Assembly: GCA_902794095.1 (NCBI GenBank)
Contig: CADBFZ010000001.1
Location: forward strand, 171,959-235,958
Reading direction: 5' to 3'
Origin: an uncultured Lachnospiraceae bacterium
GTDB lineage: Bacteria > Bacillota > Clostridia > Lachnospirales > Lachnospiraceae
DNA: 64,000 nucleotides
The position numbers and the translations under genes are program-made. Below, piece by piece: positions 38,208 to 45,098 of the stretch (position 1 is its first letter; every line of letters starts with the position of its first letter). Below the pieces are notes generated by a model. The model saw nothing but the letters and a program-made list of their open reading frames with translations. It was not told where the DNA came from and searched no databases.

Positions 38208-38304
38208 AATTTTTTACTCCTTCAGGAAAAAGAAAACATTTTGCAAGTTCTAAATCTTGGCTACGCCATCGTCTGTAGAGTCGCCATCGTCTGTACAGAT
38301 TCAT
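38200..38304 (-). CDS. trp leader peptide with tandem LYRRWR repeat
   Basis: A 34-codon ORF between the T-box terminator and trpD. An AGGAG ribosome site (38313-38317) lies 8 nt before its ATG. The peptide starts MN followed by two copies of LYRRWR, so tryptophan is at residues 7 and 13, and it continues [10 protein letters not shown] to a stop. The DNA of the two copies is an 18-nt tandem duplication with synonymous differences. The stop codon overlaps the trpD start: the frame reads TAT GAT TAA across ATGATTAA. The trpD ribosome site lies inside codons 28-30. It is read only when the T-box lets transcription through. By analogy with the T-box plus Trp-codon leader in front of Bacillus rtpA, it is probably a second, translational tryptophan sensor. 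Confidence 0.75.
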   Translation of the reverse strand: MNLYRRWRLYRRWRSQDLELAKCFLFPEGVKNYD

Positions 38305-38321
38305 ATTTCTTTCTCCTTTCC

Positions 38322-38602
38322 GTAAAAATATAAAAGCCCTTGCCTGAGACTTTACTCAGACAAGGGCGTTATATAACGCTGTGCCACCTTGCTTCGAAAT
38401 CCGTAGATTTCCTCTTTACGGGTACCATCATACCCCTTCTCTGTTACGGGAGTTCCCGTCGCATATTACTCAGGACTTAGCCTTTTCCCTGCGCCCTTAG
38501 CGGCCCATTTGACAAGCAGTTTACCGACCTTTCTCAGCATCCGGTCTCTCTGTAGGTTCTTATCATGCCTTTATTTCCGCTTCAACGGTTTACTATGAAT
38601 TT
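38322..38602 (-). promoter_or_regulatory. T-box riboswitch sensing tRNA-Trp
   Basis: Transcription antitermination leader that binds uncharged tRNA. The T-box word AAGGTGGCACAGCG is at 38377-38390. The antiterminator is visible: CAAGG pairs with CCTTG, the bulge is TGGCACA, and the inner stem is GCGTTATATAACGC. The bulge TGGC would pair with GCCA, fitting the G73 discriminator of tRNA-Trp. A competing terminator (GCCCTTG / CAAGGGC, 38336-38367) with a T-rich tail follows. Upstream, stem I (AGCGG with CCGCT) encloses the specifier TGG at 38505-38507, the tryptophan codon. High uncharged tRNA-Trp switches on trpDCFBA. Because no terminator separates it from ackA, it would also stop ackA read-through. 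Confidence 0.93.
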
Positions 38603-38608
38603 TTATTC

Positions 38609-38637
38609 ACTTTAATACAATAAAGCAATGATGTCAA
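38609..38637 (-). promoter_or_regulatory. trp operon promoter
   Basis: Minus-strand TTGACA (38632-38637, perfect) and TAAAGT (38609-38614), 17-bp spacing. The -35 box begins nine nt after the ackA stop. Transcription would start near 38602, at the foot of T-box stem I. Confidence 0.7.
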
Positions 38638-38645
38638 GAAAATTT

Positions 38646-39839
38646 TTACTTAACTAAAGCAACGGTCTCTCTTGCGATTGCAAGCTCTTCGTTGGTGGGG
38701 ATAATGAGAGTCTTCACCTTGGAATCGGGAGTTGAGAAGATAACTTCCTCTCCTCTTATCTTGTTCTTCTCTTCATCGATGGAGATTCCGAGATATCCGA
38801 GATACTCGCAAACCATGCTTCTAACGATTCCTGCGTTCTCACCGATACCTGCGGTAAAGCAGATTGCATCTACACCGTTCATAGCAGCAACATATGCTCC
38901 CACATACTTAGCGGTTCTATAGCAGAATGCTTCAAGAGCCTGGGTAGCAAGCTTGTTTCCTGCATAGTGAGCATCCTCAAGATCTCTGAAGTCGGATGAA
39001 AGTTCTCCGCTCATTCCGTATACTCCGGACTTCTTGTTAAGGATATTCATAACTCCTGCAATGTCGAGATTTTCTTTCTTAGCGATGAACTCAAGGATTG
39101 CGGGATCGATGTCGCCTGATCTGGTTCCCATGATAAGTCCTTCAAGAGGAGTAAGTCCCATTGAAGTATCTACACACTTTCCGTTCTTAACGGCAGATAC
39201 GGAAGCACCATTTCCGAGATGACAAACGATAATCTTGAGATCTTCATATTTCTTGCCGAGAACATCAGCACATCTCTTTGAAACATATGAATGAGAGGTT
39301 CCATGGAATCCGTAACGACGAATCTTGTATTTCTCATAATATGAATTGGGAAGCCCATAGAGGTATGCCTTCTCGGGCATGGTCTGATGGAATGCGGTAT
39401 CGAATACAGCTACCATGGGAGTGGTGGGCATAAGCTTTCTGCAAGCATCGATACCGATAAGGTTAGCGGGGTTATGGAGAGGAGCAAGATCATTGCACTC
39501 TTCGATTGCTTTGATTACTTCGTCGTTAATAACAACGGATGAAGCGAACTTCTCACCGCCGTGTACGATTCTGTGTCCTACAGCACCGATTTCATCGAGG
39601 CTCCCAAGGACGCCGGTCTTTTCGTTGGTGAGGTACTCGAGAACGAGTTTGATTGCGTTGGTGTGGTCGGGCATGGGAGATTCTTTGATTTCTTTTTCGC
39701 CGCCTGCGGGGGTATAGACGATACGGCCGTCGATGCCGATTCTTTCGCAGAGGCCTTTAGCGAGCCATTCTTCTGTCTCAGAATCAATCAACTGATACTT
39801 TAAAGATGATGAGCCACAGTTAATTACTAAGATTTTCAT
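38646..39839 (-). CDS. ackA: Acetate kinase
   Basis: Makes ATP and acetate from acetyl phosphate. 397 residues from [17 protein letters not shown]. Signatures include [62 protein letters not shown] and [16 protein letters not shown] before this ATG supports the start over a longer frame 14 codons upstream. The ribosome site lies in the loop of a small hairpin. pta lies upstream, giving the standard acetyl-CoA to acetate pathway. Confidence 0.97.
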   Translation of the reverse strand: MKILVINCGSSSLKYQLIDSETEEWLAKGLCERIGIDGRIVYTPAGGEKEIKESPMPDHTNAIKLVLEYLTNEKTGVLGSLDEIGAVGHRIVHGGEKFASSVVINDEVIKAIEECNDLAPLHNPANLIGIDACRKLMPTTPMVAVFDTAFHQTMPEKAYLYGLPNSYYEKYKIRRYGFHGTSHSYVSKRCADVLGKKYEDLKIIVCHLGNGASVSAVKNGKCVDTSMGLTPLEGLIMGTRSGDIDPAILEFIAKKENLDIAGVMNILNKKSGVYGMSGELSSDFRDLEDAHYAGNKLATQALEAFCYRTAKYVGAYVAAMNGVDAICFTAGIGENAGIVRSMVCEYLGYLGISIDEEKNKIRGEEVIFSTPDSKVKTLIIPTNEELAIARETVALVK

Positions 39840-39859
39840 TACCAATATCTCCTTTGGTA
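39840..39859 (-). promoter_or_regulatory. Small hairpin presenting the ackA ribosome site
   Basis: On the minus strand TACCAA and TTGGTA form a 6-bp stem around a loop AGGAGATA, which contains the ackA Shine-Dalgarno sequence. The 3' arm ends next to the ATG. Confidence 0.35.
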
Positions 39860-39866
39860 TATTCAC

Positions 39867-40019
39867 GCCGAGCATAATCATTATGGTTTTGTTTTCGGGA
39901 TTCGCTTATCGCCCCGTCCTCGCGTAGAGGTACTAAGCTCGAACTTCGCAAGCTCGTTCTCACTAAGTACCTGCGCTCCGGAGGTCCCGAAAACCAAAAT
40001 CATAATGCTTATACTCGGC
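39867..40019. repeat. large imperfect intergenic palindrome (about 150 nt)
   Basis: Spacer between pta and ackA. Outer arms GCCGAG / CTCGGC; long arms CATTATGGTTTTGTTTTCGGGA (39876 on) and TCCCGAAAACC to CATAATG (39986 on); inner AGGTACT and AGTACCT around GCTCGAACTTCGCAAGCTCG. There is no T-tract and no ORF. It shares the ACTAAGCTCG word and design with the element at 608-780. It may set the pta to ackA mRNA ratio or be a mobile non-coding repeat. Confidence 0.7.
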
Positions 40020-40075
40020 TTATTTTAAAAGTTGAATTCAAATTCTAAGCCAAACTAAATGTATTGAGGTAAGAA

Positions 40076-41080
40076 TTATTGAGAGATCTGTGCCTGGACT
40101 GCGGTGAGGGCAACAACACCTACGATGTCTTCCCATGAGCAGCCACGGGAAAGGTCGTTGACGGGTTTTGCGATACCTTGAAGCATGGGGCCGTAAGCCT
40201 CTGCTCCACCGAGACGCTGAACGAGTTTGTATCCGATGTTGCCGGCATCAAGGTTGGGGAAGATAAGAACGTTTGCCTTACCTGCAACGGGTGAGCCGGG
40301 CGCTTTGTTTTTAGCGACGTGAGGAACAAGTGCTGCATCGGTCTGAAGCTCACCGTCGATCACAAGGTGAGGATACTGTTCTTGAGCAAGCTTAGTTGCT
40401 TCGACAACTTTATCTACGAGTGCATGTTTAGCGGAACCTTTTGTTGAGTGGCTGAGCATTGCGATAACGGGCTTAGGTCCTACGAGCTGCTTAAAGCTCT
40501 TTGCGGAAGAATCAGCGATTGCTGCAAGTTCTTCAGGACCCGGATCCTGGTTAAGTCCGCAGTCTGCGAATACGAAAGCTCCATTTTCTCCCATATCCTT
40601 GAATACGGTATCAACGATGAAGAATGCGGAAACAAGTTTTACGCCGGGTGCGGTCTTAAGAATCTGAAGTGCAGGTCTTAAGGTGTCTGCAGTTGAGTGA
40701 CAAGCACCTGCAACCATTCCGTCGGCATCATTGTTTTTAACCATCATAATACCAAAGGTAAGATAATCCTTATGAAGAATCTCGGAAGCCTTCTCAAGAG
40801 TCATGCCCTTGGACTTACGAGTCTCATAGAGAAGGTTGATATACGTCTCCATCTTGTCGGTGGTTTCGGGATCTATAACAGTTACGTCATCAAGATCAAC
40901 CTCAAGCCATCCGGCACCGTCACGGATCTTCTCTTCGTTACCGACCATGATAATATTTGCAATGCCATCTTTAATAATCTCGGCAGCTGCAAGAAGTGTT
41001 CTCTTGTCATTACTTTCGGGAAGTACGATTGTCTTCTTATCGATCTTCGCTCTTTCTTTGATCTGATCAATATATGCCAT
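40076..41080 (-). CDS. pta: Phosphate acetyltransferase
   Basis: Converts acetyl-CoA and phosphate to acetyl phosphate. 334 residues, the short single-domain PTA type. IVLPESNDKRTLLAAAEII, DGMVAGACHSTADTLRPALQ, AMLSHSTKGSAKH and the C-terminal ANVLIFPNLDAGNIGYKLVQRLG are the PTA_PTB signatures. AAGGAG precedes the ATG. It forms an operon with ackA. Confidence 0.96.
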   Translation of the reverse strand: MAYIDQIKERAKIDKKTIVLPESNDKRTLLAAAEIIKDGIANIIMVGNEEKIRDGAGWLEVDLDDVTVIDPETTDKMETYINLLYETRKSKGMTLEKASEILHKDYLTFGIMMVKNNDADGMVAGACHSTADTLRPALQILKTAPGVKLVSAFFIVDTVFKDMGENGAFVFADCGLNQDPGPEELAAIADSSAKSFKQLVGPKPVIAMLSHSTKGSAKHALVDKVVEATKLAQEQYPHLVIDGELQTDAALVPHVAKNKAPGSPVAGKANVLIFPNLDAGNIGYKLVQRLGGAEAYGPMLQGIAKPVNDLSRGCSWEDIVGVVALTAVQAQISQ

Positions 41081-41151
41081 AAAGACTCCTTAAATTAGAT
41101 GCGCGATGCGCAGAATTATTGATGATTTTTTTGCCATAAATCGACTAATAT

Positions 41152-41180
41152 ATTATACTGTATTCAGATATCACGGACAA
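41152..41180 (-). promoter_or_regulatory. Promoter of pta-ackA
   Basis: Minus-strand TTGTCC (41175-41180) and TATAAT (41152-41157) with 17-bp spacing, about 70 nt before pta, in the divergent region with tmcAL. Confidence 0.65.
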
Positions 41181-41291
41181 GAAATCGTCCATCTTTTCTT
41201 GTATTATTTCACATACAATCTGCAGGTATTTCGTTAATTTTTTAGCAGACTTTTAGATTCGAAATTCAAAAAGATCTATCGGGAGAATTAA

Positions 41292-42530
41292 ATGAAAACA
41301 GCGGGCATCATTGCGGAGTACAATCCGTTCCACAACGGTCATAAATATCACGTCGAAGAAACCAAGAAACAAACAGGTGCGGATTATTGCATAGTTGCAA
41401 TGAGCGGAAACTTTGTACAAAGGGGCGCTCCCGCTATCATCGATAAATATGCAAGAGCTAAAAGTGCGCTTGCAGAAGGCGCAGATCTTGTAATACAGAT
41501 TCCTCCGGTATACTCACTCTCTTCCGCGGAGTATTATGCAAAGGGAGCAATTTCCCTTTTAGAACATACAGGGCTTATTGATTATCTCTCATTCGGAAGT
41601 GAGGCAGGCGTCCTCGAGAAACTTGATAAGATCGCTAGAATCCTTGTTGAAGAACCCGAGAAATATCAAAAGCTCCTTCAGAAATACTTAAAGGCAGGTA
41701 ATGCCTTTCCTGCAGCAAGGGCTAAGGCTCTTATAGATTATTGCCCGGATATGACAGATCTTTCTGACCTTGTATCATCTCCCAACAATATTCTCGCAAT
41801 CGAATATTTAAAGTGTCTTATTTCAACCGACTCTTCTATCAAACCAGTTACAATGAAAAGAGTCGGTGCAGGATACAATGATCCTTACGCTCCCGGTCAG
41901 CCCGGCATCTCAGCTAAGGCTATCAGAGAAGCAATCAGCTATGGATCAGAGACCGATAACCTGAAAGCATATATGCCCAAGGAATCATTCAAATGTCTCA
42001 AAGATGCGGTTAAGAAAAACATGACTGTTGAAGAGAATGATTTCTCCGGAATGCTTATCTATAAACTCTTGTCAGAAAGAGAACACGGATTTACCAAATA
42101 CCTTGATGTATCCGAAGAGTTATCAGACCGTATCTGCAATAACCTGGATAAGTTCACATCGGTAACAGATTTCAGTAATCTTCTTAAGACCAAGAACATG
42201 ACCTATACAAGAATCAGCAGAGCACTCTTCCACATCCTGCTTGATATGACTGATGATTCCGTAGCAGATTCCGACTATACGGATTCATGCCCTTATATCA
42301 GGGTATTGGGTTTTAGGAAATCTTCAGAGGAACTTCTTTCAGAGATTAAAACCAAGGCTTCGGTACCTGTTCTGTGCGGATACAATGATGCCGCTAACAG
42401 CCTCTATTCCGAGCCCATGAAAGTATTTAAGAATGAATCGAGAATTGAGGATCTGTACTTTGCGGTTCAGACTATGAAGTCAGGTGTTGTAGCTAAACCT
42501 GATCTTTCAAGACCGATTGTAGTAGTTTAA
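41292..42530 (+). CDS. tmcAL: tRNA(Met) cytidine acetate ligase (TmcAL)
   Basis: Nucleotidyltransferase-fold enzyme that activates acetate with ATP and forms N4-acetylcytidine at the wobble base of elongator tRNA-Met. 412 residues. The family start AGIIAEYNPFHNGHKYH has the nucleotide-binding HNGH (residues 14-17). AMSGNFVQRGAPAIIDK and GAGYNDPYAPGQPGISAKAIR are also characteristic (YlbM family). GGGAG precedes the ATG. It is divergent from pta-ackA, whose product acetate is its substrate. Confidence 0.92.
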   Translation: MKTAGIIAEYNPFHNGHKYHVEETKKQTGADYCIVAMSGNFVQRGAPAIIDKYARAKSALAEGADLVIQIPPVYSLSSAEYYAKGAISLLEHTGLIDYLSFGSEAGVLEKLDKIARILVEEPEKYQKLLQKYLKAGNAFPAARAKALIDYCPDMTDLSDLVSSPNNILAIEYLKCLISTDSSIKPVTMKRVGAGYNDPYAPGQPGISAKAIREAISYGSETDNLKAYMPKESFKCLKDAVKKNMTVEENDFSGMLIYKLLSEREHGFTKYLDVSEELSDRICNNLDKFTSVTDFSNLLKTKNMTYTRISRALFHILLDMTDDSVADSDYTDSCPYIRVLGFRKSSEELLSEIKTKASVPVLCGYNDAANSLYSEPMKVFKNESRIEDLYFAVQTMKSGVVAKPDLSRPIVVV

Positions 42531-42541
42531 ACACTTAAAAC

Positions 42542-42598
42542 AAAAAGGACGCTTCAGTAATTTCGCGTCACCCGCGAAATTACTGAAGCGTCCTTTTT
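42542..42598. terminator. Bidirectional terminator with 26-bp perfect stem
   Basis: Arms 42542-42567 and 42573-42598 are perfectly complementary with a 5-nt loop TCACC; the stem begins AAAAAGGACGC and ends GCGTCCTTTTT. It serves both tmcAL (plus) and the polA-to-UPF0210 run (minus). Confidence 0.9.
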
Positions 42599-42608
42599 AT
42601 ATACAAAT

Positions 42609-43973
42609 TTAGTTCTTGAATGAATGAATGGGTGCGGGGATTCTTCCTTCGCGGCTGATGAAAGCTTCGCAGGAATACTTGTTAACAGGCATAACAGGTG
42701 CCCATCCGAGTAGTCCGCCAAACTCAACTTTATCGCCAACATTCTTGCCGATAACAGGGATCAGACGAACAGCGGTAGTCTTGGCATTAACCATACCGAT
42801 TGCCATCTCGTCAGCGATGATACCTGAAATGGTAGCAGGTGAAGTATCTCCGGGAACAGCAATCATATCAAGACCTACTGAACATACGCAGGTCATAGCT
42901 TCAAGTTTCTCAAGAGTAAGTGCTCCGCAGGAAGCTGCATCAATCATGCCCTGATCCTCGGATACAGGAATGAATGCACCGCTGAGTCCGCCTACATAAG
43001 AAGAAGCCATTACGCCGCCCTTCTTAACCTGGTCATTGAGAAGTGCAAGTGCTGCGGTAGTTCCGGGAGCTCCGGCTTTCTCAAGTCCGATCTCGCAAAG
43101 GATATCAGCAACAGAATCTCCGATTGCGGGGGTGGGAGCAAGTGAAAGGTCTACGATACCGAAAGGAACACCGAGCTTTTCGGATGCTTCCTTGGCAACG
43201 AGCTGACCTACTCTGGTAACCTTAAATGCAGTCTTCTTAATGGTCTCACAGAGAACCTCAAATGACTCTCCGCGAACTTTCTCAAGCGCATACTTTACAA
43301 CGCCGGGTCCGCTGACACCTACATTGATGATTCTGTCTGCTTCTGTAACGCCGTGGAATGCACCAGCCATGAAGGGATTATCATCAGGAGCGTTACAGAA
43401 AACAACGAGCTTAGCACAGCCAAGAGAATCACGGTCTGCAGTAAGTTCTGCGGTCTTATGAATGGTCTCACCCATAAGGCGAACAGCATTCATATTGATA
43501 CCGGTTCTGGTTGAACCGAGATTGATTGAAGAACATACAAAGTCGGTTGAAGCAAGAGCTTCGGGGATGGACTTCATAAGAAGCTCATCAGCCTTGGTAC
43601 TTCCCTTACTTACAAGTGCGGAATAACCTCCGAGGAAGTTAACACCGACTTCTTTAGCAGCCTTATCAAGAGTCTTTGCAAGCTTAACAAAGTCAGCTTC
43701 TGACTTAGCACTTGCTGCTCCGATAAGAGCAATGGGAGTTACGGAGATTCTCTTGTTAACGATGGGAATACCGAACTCGCCGGAGATTTCCTCTCCTGTC
43801 TTAACAAGATCCTTTGCACTCTTGGTGATCTTGTCATAAACCTTATCACATGTTTTATCTATATCCGAATCGATGCAATCAAGAAGGCTGATGCCCATGG
43901 TGATGGTACGGACATCGAGGTTTTCCTTCTCGATCATTTCATTCGTTTCGGAGACTTCCATTCTGTTGATCAT
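42609..43973 (-). CDS. UPF0210/DUF711 (PFL family) protein
   Basis: 454 residues of the UPF0210 family, related in fold to glycyl-radical/PFL-type proteins but lacking a known function. The N-terminus [16 protein letters not shown], the [19 protein letters not shown] region, [27 protein letters not shown] pattern (here [18 protein letters not shown]) and [14 protein letters not shown] match the family. An ACT-domain gene lies just upstream, the standard pairing for this family in Firmicutes. GAGG precedes the ATG. Confidence 0.88.
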   Translation of the reverse strand: MINRMEVSETNEMIEKENLDVRTITMGISLLDCIDSDIDKTCDKVYDKITKSAKDLVKTGEEISGEFGIPIVNKRISVTPIALIGAASAKSEADFVKLAKTLDKAAKEVGVNFLGGYSALVSKGSTKADELLMKSIPEALASTDFVCSSINLGSTRTGINMNAVRLMGETIHKTAELTADRDSLGCAKLVVFCNAPDDNPFMAGAFHGVTEADRIINVGVSGPGVVKYALEKVRGESFEVLCETIKKTAFKVTRVGQLVAKEASEKLGVPFGIVDLSLAPTPAIGDSVADILCEIGLEKAGAPGTTAALALLNDQVKKGGVMASSYVGGLSGAFIPVSEDQGMIDAASCGALTLEKLEAMTCVCSVGLDMIAVPGDTSPATISGIIADEMAIGMVNAKTTAVRLIPVIGKNVGDKVEFGGLLGWAPVMPVNKYSCEAFISREGRIPAPIHSFKN

Positions 43974-44012
43974 ATATAAACCTCTGTTTTCTTTTTAAGG
44001 ACATAAAATAAT

Positions 44013-44285
44013 TTAGATGCGGTGCATCATATCAAAAATCTCTTCTTTTTGACATTTAATCGATACACCAATACTCTTTCCGAGTTCTTCAAGGCCGCCG
44101 GAAATCTTTTCGAAGGAGTCTTTTGCTCCCGAAATATCAACTACCATCATCATGTTGAAATACCCTGATACGATAGTCTGAGAAATATCGAGGATATTAA
44201 CGTTCTCGTTTGAAAGGAAGGTACAGGTCTTGGCGATGATGCCGACAGTATCCTTACCGACTACAGTGATGATTACTTTTTCCAT
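44013..44285 (-). CDS. ACT domain protein (UPF0237)
   Basis: 90-residue single ACT-type regulator that begins VIITVVGKDTVGIIAKTCTFLSNENVNI. It is GcvR-like and expected to bind a small ligand, possibly an amino acid. It is always seen next to the UPF0210 gene that follows here, so the two probably act together. Confidence 0.9.
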   Translation of the reverse strand: MEKVIITVVGKDTVGIIAKTCTFLSNENVNILDISQTIVSGYFNMMMVVDISGAKDSFEKISGGLEELGKSIGVSIKCQKEEIFDMMHRI

Positions 44286-44300
44286 AATTAAAAACTCCTT

Positions 44301-45098
44301 TTATACTTCAATGCACTCTGAAGGTACATCTCGTTTAGCAACGCTGATGTCAAAATCGGAAGCTTTGTAGGGATTGTCTCCCATTGTAATTTCCATTCTG
44401 ACTGATTCAAAAGCAAGATCGGGATAATTATTCTCGAGAGAAAGATGACCGAGATAAATCTTCCTGATTGTATCATTTAAAACCGATGAAAGAAGTCTGC
44501 CTGATGCTTCATTAGACAAATGCCCCAATTCCCCGAGGATTCTCCTTTTCAAAGGATAGGGGTAAGGTCCCTGTTCAAGCATCCTGATGTCGTGATTGGC
44601 TTCTATGAGCATCGCGTCCATTCCCATGAGACAATCTATTGTGTAGTCGCTGTAACAGCCCAGATCTGTGCAAACAGCCATGTTCTTGCCGTCGTTAGAG
44701 AATCTGTAAGCAACAGGATCTGCGGCATCATGAGATATACGCATGGGATTAACGGTTATGTCTCCGACCTGAAATATCTCATCGGGTCTTACAATCTTAA
44801 AAAGAGTTGAATCGATATTTCCAAGGGACTTAACAGTTCCGATTGCTTCAATCGTTGCCCAAGTCGCATACATGGGAATTCCGTATTTCCTGGAAAAGAC
44901 ACCGAGCCCCTGAATGTGATCCGAATGCTCATGTGTGATCAGAATTCCATTTATATCTTTACCGGTAAGACCGATTGAGTTAAGTCCTGCTTCGGCTTTC
45001 TTACCGCTTACTCCGATATCTACCAGCAAATGGGTATTCGATGAACCGATGTAAATGCAGTTACCCGAAGAACCGCTGGCAAGAGGACACATCCTCAT
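44301..45098 (-). CDS. MBL-fold metallohydrolase (YycJ/WalJ type)
   Basis: 265-residue metallo-beta-lactamase-fold enzyme. CPLASGSSGNCIYIGSS is the typical start of WalJ/YycJ proteins; metal ligands lie in THEHSDHIQG, the ISHDAADPV strand, ANHDIRML and a late HLS. WalJ-type proteins are predicted nucleases linked to DNA replication and cell-wall control in Bacilli. The walRK genes are not here; it sits between the ftsA-like and ACT genes and starts directly after the ftsA-like stop codon. Confidence 0.85.
   Translation of the reverse strand: MRMCPLASGSSGNCIYIGSSNTHLLVDIGVSGKKAEAGLNSIGLTGKDINGILITHEHSDHIQGLGVFSRKYGIPMYATWATIEAIGTVKSLGNIDSTLFKIVRPDEIFQVGDITVNPMRISHDAADPVAYRFSNDGKNMAVCTDLGCYSDYTIDCLMGMDAMLIEANHDIRMLEQGPYPYPLKRRILGELGHLSNEASGRLLSSVLNDTIRKIYLGHLSLENNYPDLAFESVRMEITMGDNPYKASDFDISVAKRDVPSECIEV

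Noticed and set aside
38200..38304. Classical ribosome-mediated transcription attenuator after the trp leader
   Set aside because: No second terminator lies between the leader and trpD; the leader runs into the trpD start, so any control must be translational.
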